64,000 nt of DNA from Sphingosinicella microcystinivorans (GCF_003634215.1 NZ_RBWX01000007.1:854945-918944), one strand, 5' to 3'. Positions 38,304-45,874 are shown, counted from the first letter of the stretch. Program-made: numbers and translations. The notes: a model not told the origin generated them from the letters alone.

Positions 38304-38729
38304 AATTTCTCTCCTGTGTCTCGACGGCGACCATTCGCGGGCGATGGCCAGCCTGAGGAACGGCGTCAGCGCCCTTGCCGGACCTGTAAGGCCGCAGCGA
38401 ACGCGGAGGACCGGAGACGGGGATAGAATTTTCCGATTTATTCCTTCGCGGGTAATGTCGGCTGTTTGGGACGATCCGGAAAGGCGGCTTACGGAACGCG
38501 AAGAGGCATAAGCTGCCGTTCCAAGTGATCGACACCAGTGTCAGCAAAGCGCCCCATAATCAGCCATTCGACCGTCTCGAACTTCGTCCCGAAAGCCGAC
38601 ATTGCCAAGCGATCGCACGGTCGGCAGGAAGTGGGTGGGAACCGGAATGGCGGGTTATGGAAGACAGATTGAGATAGCTGCCGTCCCAAAAAACGATCGA
38701 ATATCGGGAAAGTCGCGACCGTAGTGCGA
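38304..38729. other. Non-coding segment with degenerate dispersed repeats
   Basis: About 425 bases with no supportable gene. Two inverted partial copies of an ACGGCAGCTAT-type repeat are visible (about 38508-38530 as AGCTGCCGTT, and 38668-38690 as AGCTGCCGTC), together with GCCGACATTGCC (38596). These belong to the repeat described at 39626. Confidence 0.5.
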
Positions 38730-39248
38730 TCAGAGCCCTATCTGATTGAGAAGCTCCTTGGTTGGCTGATTTAGATGGCTCCAAGCGTCATAAGCGCAAT
38801 GCGCCCAATCACGCACCAAAGCGGAATGGTTGTCGATTGGCCGAGCGATCACGTCGGCGTGAGTAACCGCAAATCGCCCGGGGATCGTCGGCAAGGGCGG
38901 GAAGCTACCCCCCGCTAACTTCTGCATGACGGGCGGGATATCCGCGAGCGGACGTTTATGCTCGAAAGCTAATTGGAGGGCCGCATAATGCACCCACACC
39001 GACTGGACAGCTCGACGGTCGTTGGTATCGCCCGGATGCTGTAGCGCATAAGCGTCAACAGTAAGTCTATGAACGGCCCCGAAAAGCACCGGATTTTCAT
39101 ATTCCCGCGCCAGCAGATCGCCGTATGAGGACCAGCAACCTGCGGTGGACAGCATATATTTATGCGTCGTGCCTGACATTTCGGGAAATAGGCCTCCACA
39201 GCCAAAGCATTTCTGCAAAGAGGTTTCGATAACGCTGTCTGTGGCCAC
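38730..39248 (-). CDS. DUF5946 family protein
   Basis: A 172-residue protein with a zinc-knuckle-like start (KCFGCGGLFPEMSG) and the family blocks THKYMLSTAGCWSSYGDLLA, HRLTVDAYALQHPGD and VWVHYAALQLAFEH. DUF5946 has no known function. The GTG ending at 39248 is used because GGAG lies 8 bases upstream. It sits between the DUF736 scar and rtcR, within the accessory island. Confidence 0.75.
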   Translation of the reverse strand: MATDSVIETSLQKCFGCGGLFPEMSGTTHKYMLSTAGCWSSYGDLLAREYENPVLFGAVHRLTVDAYALQHPGDTNDRRAVQSVWVHYAALQLAFEHKRPLADIPPVMQKLAGGSFPPLPTIPGRFAVTHADVIARPIDNHSALVRDWAHCAYDAWSHLNQPTKELLNQIGL

Positions 39249-39680
39249 ATCACGTCTCCGTATCGACACGACGAATATCCTTTGCCACGGCGCGCCGCAA
39301 TCAACGCCACCAGAGTGGCGAAGGATCAGCTTTCCCGATTGGGAACCTGTGACGGGACGGCCAAGGCAAGATCGGGCTCGGAATGTCTCCGAGTTAGGTT
39401 GTTTTCCCAAAATCTGTTCCCGATTGCGTTTTCCCGAAACGGTCCGTGGGACATGGAGAAACGGGAATCTCGCGGGTCACGGAATGGCCGGTTTTCGGGT
39501 TCCGCGCCGGTCTGCTGAACGACCGCGATTGGGGCGGAAGCCGAACGACCGCTTCGCACGATTCTCTGCCAGAAGGAGACAGACTGGAATCGGCCCAATC
39601 TCTGCCTTCAGCATGCACCTTAACCAGTGGCAGCTTTCGGCGACCCAATCTGAGTCCCTGGACGTCAGCTATGTCGGCGA
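39249..39680. other. Non-coding spacer upstream of the DUF5946 gene
   Basis: About 430 bases between the DUF5946 start and the rtcR stop. Long open frames here are not family-like and I support none. The last 55 bases are a dispersed repeat copy (39626-39679). Confidence 0.5.
39626..39679. repeat. Dispersed intergenic repeat, copy A (left of rtcR)
   Basis: Begins AGTGGCAGCTTTCGGCGACC and ends GTCAGCTATGTCGGCG. Related copies lie at 46526-46585 and 56218-56275, with fragments at 38.5-38.7 kb. Copies A and B flank the RNA-repair genes on both sides. Confidence 0.6.
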
Positions 39681-41276
39681 TCACGGACCTAGTGATGCCC
39701 AATCCAATCCAAAGCGAGCGAGATACTTTCTTAGCCGGTCGGCATCGTTCGAGCTGTTGCGGCGCGCTCGTGAGGCGTTGAACAGGGTTCGCCCCGCTTC
39801 CGAGAGCGATCGGCTGGAGCGACATATACGGATCGTTTCGGCAAGTTGCACGCGATCGAACAGGTCGAGATTGGCAATTCTGTCGTCGCCCAATACTTGG
39901 GAAAGAATGCCGGCAGGATTGTCGGTCTGCCCCGACCAAAGGCGCCGCAGCCGCTCGATTTCCTTGTCGACGCAGTCCACATCAATACGGCCTTTCGGGC
40001 TGAGCGTGGACATGCGTGTCACGCTTGCCGCAAGGTCACGAAAATTCCCCGGCCAGCGTGCTTCGCCTGACGTCGCGAACGCAAGATAGCGCTGGCGTGC
40101 TTCCTTGTTGAAGCTCGCCTGATTTCCCTCGCGTTCGGCGAAGCGGTCGAGTTCATAGTCGAGATTGGGCGCTATATCCTCACGCCGGTCAGCAAGGCCG
40201 GGCAAACTGAAAGTCCAAAGGTTCAGGCGCGCATAAAGGTCGTCGCGGAAGGCGCCGGCGCCTACCGCTTCACCCAGGTCTCGATTGGTGCCGGCGATGA
40301 GCTGGAAATCAGATGCGACCTCTTTGTCGGCGCCGACAGGCAGGAAGCGTTTGTCTTCAATAGCACGGAGGATCATCGCCTGTTCGTCGACACCAAGTTC
40401 GCCAATCTCGTCGAGGAACAGCATGCCTTTGTCGGCAGACCGGAGCAGACCCGGCCGATCGGCGACGGCACCCGTGAAGGCGCCCTTGCGATGGCCGAAC
40501 AAAGCCGACGTCGCACTGTCGCCCTTCAGCGTCGCACAATTCACCTCTACGAATGACCCGGCGATCTGGTGTTTGGCTTTTTTCAATTCGTAGATTCTTC
40601 GCGCAAGCTGGCTTTTGCCCGCGCCAGTCGGCCCCATCAGCAGCACTGGCGCGCGGGACCGCAGCGCAACCTGCTCGATCTCATCGATCATGCGGTTGAA
40701 GGCGGCATTGCGCGTGTCGATGCCGGACTTGAGGTAAGATGTGCTCTCCGCGCTCGCAACGGCAAAACGGGTGGCGATGCTGTCATAGCGCGACAGGTCG
40801 AGGTCGATGATGCTCCAGCGGCCGGGCGCCCCGCCATCCTCGGCACGTTTGGCCGGCTGGGTCTGGAGCAGGCGCCCCGGCAAATAGCGCGCCTCGGTCA
40901 GCAGGAAGAGGCATATTTGCGCGACGTGCGTGCCAGTGGTGATGTGGAGGAGATAATCCTGCTCGTCCGGATCGAACGGCTCGGCGCGCGCGAAGTCGAG
41001 CAGCTTTCCATAGACCTCCTCGAAGTCCCAAGCGTCGCGGAAATCAAGGACTCGCATGTCGACCTGGGTCTCGGGCGAGACCGAAGCGATGTCTTCGGCG
41101 ACATATTCAGCTAGGCGCCGGTGGGCTGTGCTGTGGAGCAGCACCAATCGATCGATCCGCAAATCCTCATGCATCGTGAGCGCGACCGTCGGCCGCCACT
41201 TGTTCCAGCGTGATGGCCCGAATTTGCTCGCATCGAGTGTAGAGCCAATGAATCCAATGACGGTGAGGGGTTTCAT
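39681..41276 (-). CDS. rtcR: RtcR, sigma-54-dependent activator of RNA repair genes
   Basis: A 531-residue enhancer-binding protein. Residues 1-180 are the CARF-type sensor (VIGFIGSTLD, LLHITTGTHVAQICLFLL) that in E. coli and Salmonella senses RNA ends with 2',3'-cyclic phosphate. The AAA+ domain has Walker A GPTGAGKS (215-222), the sigma-54 contact loop GAFTGA (265-270) and Walker B GMLFLDEIGE. A C-terminal Fis-like DNA-binding region follows. The ATG ending at 41276 gives the same N-terminus and length as E. coli RtcR. Divergent from the operon it should control, across 245 bases. Confidence 0.96.
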   Translation of the reverse strand: MKPLTVIGFIGSTLDASKFGPSRWNKWRPTVALTMHEDLRIDRLVLLHSTAHRRLAEYVAEDIASVSPETQVDMRVLDFRDAWDFEEVYGKLLDFARAEPFDPDEQDYLLHITTGTHVAQICLFLLTEARYLPGRLLQTQPAKRAEDGGAPGRWSIIDLDLSRYDSIATRFAVASAESTSYLKSGIDTRNAAFNRMIDEIEQVALRSRAPVLLMGPTGAGKSQLARRIYELKKAKHQIAGSFVEVNCATLKGDSATSALFGHRKGAFTGAVADRPGLLRSADKGMLFLDEIGELGVDEQAMILRAIEDKRFLPVGADKEVASDFQLIAGTNRDLGEAVGAGAFRDDLYARLNLWTFSLPGLADRREDIAPNLDYELDRFAEREGNQASFNKEARQRYLAFATSGEARWPGNFRDLAASVTRMSTLSPKGRIDVDCVDKEIERLRRLWSGQTDNPAGILSQVLGDDRIANLDLFDRVQLAETIRICRSSRSLSEAGRTLFNASRARRNSSNDADRLRKYLARFGLDWASLGP

Positions 41277-41366
41277 TTTTATATTGTAGGATAAAATCGT
41301 ATCTGTTGCGATAAAGAATTTAATCGTCGTCCAGCGAGATATGGCGCGCGTCCAAAAAATAAACCG

Positions 41367-41382
41367 TTCCATATCAATGGAA
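41367..41382. promoter_or_regulatory. Inverted repeat, candidate RtcR binding site
   Basis: TTCCAT (41367-41372) and ATGGAA (41377-41382) around ATCA, about 30 bases upstream of the -24 element. A single such site is closer to the promoter than most sigma-54 enhancers, so other sites in the AT-rich stretch 41277-41340 may matter. The assignment is inference. Confidence 0.35.
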
Positions 41383-41411
41383 TGAGAATTTTATGGTTTC
41401 TTGCCAGCAAG

Positions 41412-41427
41412 TTGGCACGCCTCCTGC
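41412..41427 (+). promoter_or_regulatory. Sigma-54 (-24/-12) promoter of the RNA-repair operon
   Basis: TTGGCACGCCTCCTGC carries the invariant GG (-24) and GC (-12) exactly 10 bases apart and matches TGGCACGNNNNNTGC. It points at the tRNA-like gene and rsr and is paired with the divergent sigma-54 activator rtcR. Transcription should begin near 41438-41440. Confidence 0.93.
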
Positions 41428-41476
41428 GATATGGATTTTCGTCGGTCGAGCTGATTGTTCGGTCGGCAGGCGGAAC

Positions 41477-41506
41477 TGGGGCGGTCGGAATGGGCTGGCC
41501 GCCCCA
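41477..41506 (+). other. Leader hairpin before the tRNA-like RNA
   Basis: TGGGGCGG (41477-41484) pairs perfectly with CCGCCCCA (41499-41506), and CGGTC (41460-41464) with GACCG (41509-41513) outside it. It lies in the roughly 80-nt leader between the sigma-54 start and the tRNA-like RNA and may mark a processing boundary. Confidence 0.5.
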
Positions 41507-41521
41507 AGGACCGGAAATTCA

Positions 41522-41598
41522 CAGGGCGTAGCTCAGTCTGCGCAGAGCGCCTGCCTTTGAGCAGGAGGCCGCAGGTTCAAATCCTGCCGCCCTGACCA
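41522..41598 (+). ncRNA. tRNA-like RNA with 6-nt anticodon loop, first gene of the repair operon
   Basis: A 77-nt cloverleaf with a perfect 7-bp acceptor (CAGGGCG/CGCCCTG), TA linker, D-arm GCTC/GAGC with a 10-nt loop, 5-bp anticodon stem CCTGC/GCAGG, variable AGGCC, T-arm GCAGG-TTCAAAT-CCTGC, discriminator A and encoded CCA. The anticodon loop is CTTTGA, only 6 nt, so normal decoding is unlikely. It starts about 80 bases after the sigma-54 promoter, and the rsr ATG is 16 bases after its CCA. It may serve as a decoy, RtcB/RtcA substrate or damage reporter; these are inferences. Confidence 0.85.
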
Positions 41599-41614
41599 GA
41601 TGAGGAGTTGGACG

Positions 41615-43162
41615 ATGGCCAACAAGGGACTATTTGCGAGCGCCGTGGCGAAGCTGCTGCCGCGCACCGATACGCTGAACCGGGAGGGCGCGCCGGCCTA
41701 TGCCTATAGACCGAAGGCCAAGCTCGCCCAACTCGCGGCGACAGGCACGCTGGCCGACAATTTCTACGGCGCGGCGGAGACGCAGCTTGCCGATGTGCTG
41801 GATGCTGCTCGCGTTGTCGATCCGTACTTTGTTGCCCAGACTGCGATCTATGCCCGCACCTCCGGCGCGATGAAGGATATGCCGGCTTTGCTGGCAGCAT
41901 ATCTGACGGTTGCCGATCCTGACCTTGCGGTCAGGGTCTTCGGCCAGGTCGTGAACAGCGGTCGCATGCTGCGCAGCTTCGTACAAATCATGCGGTCGGG
42001 GCAGGTCGGGCGTACGTCGCTTGGCACGCGGCCGAAGCGGCTGGTCCAGCAGTGGCTGGAGCAGGCATCGATGCGTGACCTGATGCAGGCCGCGACCGGC
42101 AATGCGCCGAGCCTGGCGGACATCGTAAAGATGGTCCACCCGCGTCCCGCTGATGCGCAGCGCAAGGCTTTCTATGGCTGGCTGATCGGTCGTCCCTATG
42201 ACGTTACCGCTCTGCCCGCCGAGATCGCTGCGTTCGAGACCTGGAAACAGGATCGCACGCTGCCGCTGCCACAGGTTCCGTTCGAGTGGCTGACTGCTTA
42301 TCCGCTGGGCGCGGAGCAGTGGGCGGAGCTCGCCGGTCGCATGGGCTGGCAGGCGCTGCGGATGAACCTCAACGCCCTCGCGCGCGCAGGCGCGTTTGGG
42401 GTGGAGGGGTTCACCGAGAAGGTCGCGGGTCGGCTTGCCGACCGCAATGCGCTCCTTGCCGTGCGGCCCATGCCCTATCAGTTGATGCTGGCGCTGGGGC
42501 AGGTGAGTGACGGCGTGCCGCTCAAGGTGCATGCAGCGCTCGAGGACGCGCTGGAGCTCTCGCTCCGGAGCGTACCACAGGTGCCGGGCCGCGTGGTCGT
42601 CTGTCCCGACGTGTCCGGGTCGATGAAATCGCCGGTAACGGGCTACCGCAGGGGCGCTTCGTCGAAGGTGCGCTGCATTGATGTCGCGGCTCTCGTCACG
42701 GCGGCGATGCTGCGGTCCAACGGCCAGGCGCGGGTTATCCCATTCGAGCAGGCCATTGTGCCGGTGATGCTGAGGGCGACTGACCGGGTCGCGGTGAATG
42801 CTGCGACACTGGCTGCAGTCGGCGGTGGCGGGACGAATGTCTCTGCGCCTCTCGCTCTCCTCAACAAGGAGAAGGCGGCGGTCGATCTCGTCATTATCGT
42901 CTCGGACAACGAGTCCTGGGTCGATGCGACGCGGGGCGGTTCAACTGCGACGATGCAGGAGTGGACGAAGCTGGCGAAGCGCAATCCGCAGGCAAAACTC
43001 GTCTGCATCGACATCGCGCCTTACGGCACGACGCAGGCAGCGAGCCGGCGGGATATATTGAACGTCGGAGGCTTCTCCGACGCGGTGTTCGTCACCATCG
43101 CGCGTTTCGTCTCCGGCGAGACGCACGACTGGGTGAGCATCGTCGAACAAGTGGAGGTCTGA
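41615..43162 (+). CDS. rsr: Rsr, bacterial Ro60 orthologue (TROVE + vWA)
   Basis: A 515-residue ring-shaped RNA-binding protein. In other bacteria Ro60 binds Y RNAs and misfolded RNAs and can link them to the exonuclease PNPase. Residues about 10-320 form the TROVE HEAT-repeat ring (KLAQLAATGTLADNFY near the N-terminus), and residues 325-515 the vWA domain with the MIDAS motif DVSGS (332-336) and SDNES. The ATG at 41615 follows GAGGAG; an ATG at 41600 has none. It lies between the tRNA-like RNA and three Y-RNA genes. Confidence 0.95.
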   Translation: MANKGLFASAVAKLLPRTDTLNREGAPAYAYRPKAKLAQLAATGTLADNFYGAAETQLADVLDAARVVDPYFVAQTAIYARTSGAMKDMPALLAAYLTVADPDLAVRVFGQVVNSGRMLRSFVQIMRSGQVGRTSLGTRPKRLVQQWLEQASMRDLMQAATGNAPSLADIVKMVHPRPADAQRKAFYGWLIGRPYDVTALPAEIAAFETWKQDRTLPLPQVPFEWLTAYPLGAEQWAELAGRMGWQALRMNLNALARAGAFGVEGFTEKVAGRLADRNALLAVRPMPYQLMLALGQVSDGVPLKVHAALEDALELSLRSVPQVPGRVVVCPDVSGSMKSPVTGYRRGASSKVRCIDVAALVTAAMLRSNGQARVIPFEQAIVPVMLRATDRVAVNAATLAAVGGGGTNVSAPLALLNKEKAAVDLVIIVSDNESWVDATRGGSTATMQEWTKLAKRNPQAKLVCIDIAPYGTTQAASRRDILNVGGFSDAVFVTIARFVSGETHDWVSIVEQVEV

Positions 43163-43169
43163 ACGAACA

Positions 43170-43329
43170 GGGTCGTGGCGAATGCTGGCAGGACTACATG
43201 TCACCAGAGGAGGCCCGACGAGTAAAGCGCCCGAAAGGCAGTTGTGCCGGAAGGGAGATGCGGGTTCGAACCCCGCCGCCGACACGTAGCTTAAGGGCCG
43301 CGTCTTGCCGTCCCTCGTCGCCACGACCC
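43170..43329 (+). ncRNA. Y RNA 1 (Ro60-associated), divergent tRNA-like domain
   Basis: The ends pair in a perfect 12-bp stem: GGGTCGTGGCGA (43170-43181) with TCGCCACGACCC (43318-43329). After an internal loop, GGCAGGAC (43187-43194) pairs with GTCTTGCC (43302-43309, one G:U). Inside are hairpin GGCA-GTTG-TGCC (43237-43248), a T-arm GCGGG-TTCGAAC-CCCGC (43260-43276) and GGCCC/GGGCC (43212-43216 with 43295-43299). It shares GGCGAATGC and GGACTACA with units 2 and 3. It begins 7 bases after the rsr stop. This end-paired stem with a tRNA-like head is the layout of bacterial Y RNAs. Confidence 0.8.
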
Positions 43330-43340
43330 GACCAGAATAT

Positions 43341-43460
43341 CATGGCGAATGCCTGTGGAACTACATGGATTTCAGGGTCGACGGTTCGAATCCGTCCGGG
43401 TGCATCCCGTAGCTCAGTGGATAGAGCATGAAACTGTTTCACGACCCCCTTGTCGCCATG
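43341..43460 (+). ncRNA. Y RNA 2 with circularly permuted tRNA-like domain
   Basis: Outer stem CATGGCGA (43341-43348) with TCGCCATG (43453-43460). The head is a tRNA read from the middle: stem GGGTC (43375-43379) with GACCC (43443-43447), T-arm GACGG-TTCGAAT-CCGTC (43380-43396), a closed acceptor CGGG-TGCAT-CCCG (43397-43409), linker TA, D-arm GCTC-AGTGGATA-GAGC (43412-43427) and a small hairpin TGAAA-CTG-TTTCA. The acceptor is sealed by a 5-nt loop, and the RNA ends sit where the anticodon arm would be. Conserved GGCGAATGC and GGAACTACA are present. Confidence 0.85.
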
Positions 43461-43472
43461 GCACCGATTGAA

Positions 43473-43575
43473 GCTGGCGAATGCCGGTGGGACTACACGG
43501 TTGAGGTCGAAAGGCCGAGCGGTTCGAATCCGCCCCGGAGCAATCCGGGATGTCTCGCCAAAACTCGTCGCCGGC
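43473..43575 (+). ncRNA. Y RNA 3, reduced tRNA-like domain
   Basis: Outer stem GCTGGCGA (43473-43480) with TCGCCGGC (43568-43575; one G:U). It contains GGCGAATGC and GGGACTACA, hairpin GGTC-GAAA-GGCC, T-arm GCGG-TTCGAAT-CCGC (43519-43533) and a sealed acceptor CCCGG-AGCAAT-CCGGG (43534-43549). No D-arm is recognisable. It ends 26 bases before the rtcB start, with the rtcB ribosome site between. Confidence 0.8.
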
Positions 43576-43600
43576 ACCATGACCATGTAAGGAGGTCGAG

Positions 43601-44830
43601 ATGACCGAGAGTAAAACCTACGACATTCAACACGTCGAAGGCGGCAAGCCGATCAAGCTGTGGACGCGCGGTGTGCCAGTTGACGAGAAGGCGCATGAGC
43701 AGCTCCGCAAGGCGGCGCAGATGCCCTTTGTGTTCAAACATGTGGCGGCGATGCCGGATGTGCATGTCGGCATAGGTGCGACCGTTGGCTCGGTGATCCC
43801 GACCAAGGGTGCCGTCATTCCAGCAGCGGTCGGGGTCGATATCGGCTGCGGCATGATGGCCGCGCGCACGTCGCTCACGGCAAGCGATCTTCCGGACAAT
43901 CTGGAGGGCGTACGCTTGGCGATAGAGCGCGCCGTGCCGCATGGGCGCAGCGTCAACCGGAACAAGCGCGATACCGGCTCGTGGGGTGATCCGCCGGCCG
44001 AGATTGTGGCGGCCTGGGCGACGCTCATCGAGCGTTTCGACCGGATCACGGAAAAGTACCCGCGGTTCAAGAACACGAACCAGTTGACCCATCTCGGCAC
44101 GCTGGGAACGGGCAACCACTTCATCGAGCTCTGTCTCGATACCGAGCAGCGCGTGTGGATCATGCTCCACTCGGGATCGCGCGGTGTGGGGAATGCAATC
44201 GGCACGTTCTTCATTGAGCTGGCCAAGCAGGACATGCGCAAGTGGTTCATCAACCTGCCTGACGAGGATATGGCTTACTTCCCGGAAGGGACGGACCATT
44301 TCGACGACTATGTCGAAGCGGTCGAGTGGGCGCAGGACTTCGCCGCGCTGAACCGCCGGATGATGATGACGAACGTGATCCGGGCGCTGCGCGGCCAGAT
44401 CGCTAAGCCTTTCGACGCAGAGCTGGAAGCGGTGAACTGCCATCACAATTATGTGACGCGCGAGAACCATTTCGGCGAGAATGTGCTCGTGACCCGCAAA
44501 GGCGCAGTGCGCGCGGCGAAGGGCGCGATGGGCATCATCCCGGGTTCGATGGGCGCGAAATCGTTCATCGTGCGCGGTCTCGGCAATGCGGAATCGTTCG
44601 AGAGCTGCAGCCATGGCGCGGGGCGTGTGATGTCACGCACCCAGGCCAAGAAGCTGGTCTCGCTCGACGAGCATATCGCCGATACGGCGGGCGTCGAATG
44701 CCGGAAGGACGAGAGCGTCATCGACGAGACGCCCAAGGCCTACAAGCCGATCGAAGCCGTGATGGCCGCCCAGGCCGATCTGGTGGAAATCGTTCATACG
44801 TTGAAGCAGGTGGTGTGCGTGAAGGGATAA
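43601..44830 (+). CDS. rtcB: RNA-splicing ligase RtcB
   Basis: GTP- and Mn-dependent ligase joining 2',3'-cyclic or 3'-phosphate RNA ends to 5'-OH ends. The 409 residues include the GMP-accepting His in CSHGAGR (His338), metal ligands in VGVDIGCGM (Asp80, Cys83) and GTGNHF, plus HSGSRGVGN and NCHHNYV. GGAGGTCGAG precedes the ATG. This is the short, operon-linked RtcB like that of E. coli, downstream of the Y RNAs. Confidence 0.97.
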   Translation: MTESKTYDIQHVEGGKPIKLWTRGVPVDEKAHEQLRKAAQMPFVFKHVAAMPDVHVGIGATVGSVIPTKGAVIPAAVGVDIGCGMMAARTSLTASDLPDNLEGVRLAIERAVPHGRSVNRNKRDTGSWGDPPAEIVAAWATLIERFDRITEKYPRFKNTNQLTHLGTLGTGNHFIELCLDTEQRVWIMLHSGSRGVGNAIGTFFIELAKQDMRKWFINLPDEDMAYFPEGTDHFDDYVEAVEWAQDFAALNRRMMMTNVIRALRGQIAKPFDAELEAVNCHHNYVTRENHFGENVLVTRKGAVRAAKGAMGIIPGSMGAKSFIVRGLGNAESFESCSHGAGRVMSRTQAKKLVSLDEHIADTAGVECRKDESVIDETPKAYKPIEAVMAAQADLVEIVHTLKQVVCVKG

Positions 44831-44856
44831 GCCTTCACGCACATCCAGGGGGAATC

Positions 44857-45870
44857 ATGATCATCATTGAAGGGTCGGAAGGCGAAGGTGGTGGGCAGGT
44901 CGTGCGCAATGCATGCGCGCTTTCGCTCGTCACTGGCAAGGCCGTCCGGATCGAGAATGTCCGCGCCAAGCGGTCGAAGCCGGGGCTCATGCGTCAGCAT
45001 GTGACGGCAGTCGAAGCCGCGTGTGTCATTGGAAATGCTGAATGCCAGGGGCTCCATGTCGGATCATCTGTGCTCAGCTTCACGCCGGGCCGCGTCGCGC
45101 CGGGCGAGTATCACTTCGCGGTCGGCACGGCGGGGTCGACGGGTCTTGTCCTGCAGACAGTGCTCATGCCGCTGCTGCTTGCCGATGCACCTTCGCGGGT
45201 GGTGTTGGAGGGCGGTACGCACAACATGCTCGCGCCACCTTTTGATTTCATTGAAAAATGCTTCTTGCCAGTCATCAACCGCATGGGACCAACGGTGGAG
45301 GCTCGACTTGTCCGGCACGGTTTCTATCCGCGCGGTGGCGGCAGGATCGAGGTTGATATCAGCCCGGCGCCACTGAGACCCATTGATTGTCTCGAGCGGG
45401 GCGCTCTGATTGGCGTCAGTGGTCAGGCTCTCCTCGCAGGTTTGCCGTTCGAGATCGCTGAGCGCGAGATCAAAATGGTGCGTCGCGAACTTGGCTGGTC
45501 GGACCGAGAGGCCGGCATCCGCGAGCTCCCCGACGATCAGGGACCAGGCAACATCCTGTTGCTCGAAGCGCAGTTCGAACATGGCACTGAGATCGTAAGC
45601 GGCTTCGGCCAGTTGGGCGTGACCGCTGAACGCGTAGCCAAGAAGGCGGTCGGGCGGATGCTTGGGTTCTTGGAATCCAAAGCCTTTGCCGGCCCCTATC
45701 TGGCCGATCAGTTGCTGCTTCCCTTCGCGCTCGCTGGCGGAGGCAGTTTCACGACAGTCAAGCCGAGCCAGCATAGCCTGACGGCAATCGACGTGATTGG
45801 GCGCTTCCTGGATCGGCGGCTTGCGTTCTCCCAGCGGCCCAGTGGGATGCACTTGCTCACCGTGCAGTAA
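44857..45870 (+). CDS. rtcA: RNA 3'-terminal phosphate cyclase RtcA
   Basis: ATP-dependent conversion of an RNA 3'-phosphate to a 2',3'-cyclic phosphate, making ends suitable for RtcB. The 337 residues have IIIEGSEGEGGGQVVRNA, GGTHNMLAPPFDFI, RHGFYPRGGGRIEVD and the catalytic His in KPSQHSLTAIDV. AGGGGGAA precedes the ATG at 44857. It is the last gene of the sigma-54 operon. Confidence 0.97.
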   Translation: MIIIEGSEGEGGGQVVRNACALSLVTGKAVRIENVRAKRSKPGLMRQHVTAVEAACVIGNAECQGLHVGSSVLSFTPGRVAPGEYHFAVGTAGSTGLVLQTVLMPLLLADAPSRVVLEGGTHNMLAPPFDFIEKCFLPVINRMGPTVEARLVRHGFYPRGGGRIEVDISPAPLRPIDCLERGALIGVSGQALLAGLPFEIAEREIKMVRRELGWSDREAGIRELPDDQGPGNILLLEAQFEHGTEIVSGFGQLGVTAERVAKKAVGRMLGFLESKAFAGPYLADQLLLPFALAGGGSFTTVKPSQHSLTAIDVIGRFLDRRLAFSQRPSGMHLLTVQ

Positions 45871-45874
45871 GTAT

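Noticed and set aside
39145-40089. Plus-strand open frame across the DUF5946/rtcR gap
   Set aside because: It overlaps two better-supported genes in antisense, has no family pattern, and lacks a ribosome site.
41522-41598. Normal decoding tRNA
   Set aside because: The anticodon loop has 6 nt with a perfectly paired 5-bp stem, and the gene is driven by a sigma-54 promoter. I annotate it as tRNA-like ncRNA, while allowing that a charging test could overturn this.
43397-43450. Ordinary tRNA gene suggested by the CCCGTAGCTCAGTGGATAGAGC stretch
   Set aside because: No T-arm or acceptor 3' strand follows downstream. They lie upstream instead, so this is a permuted tRNA-like domain inside a Y RNA.
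43170-43575. Degenerate repeat array, considered as CRISPR-like
   Set aside because: The shared motifs are short and unequal in spacing (units of 160, 120 and 103 nt), and each unit folds on itself with tRNA-like arms. No cas genes are present.
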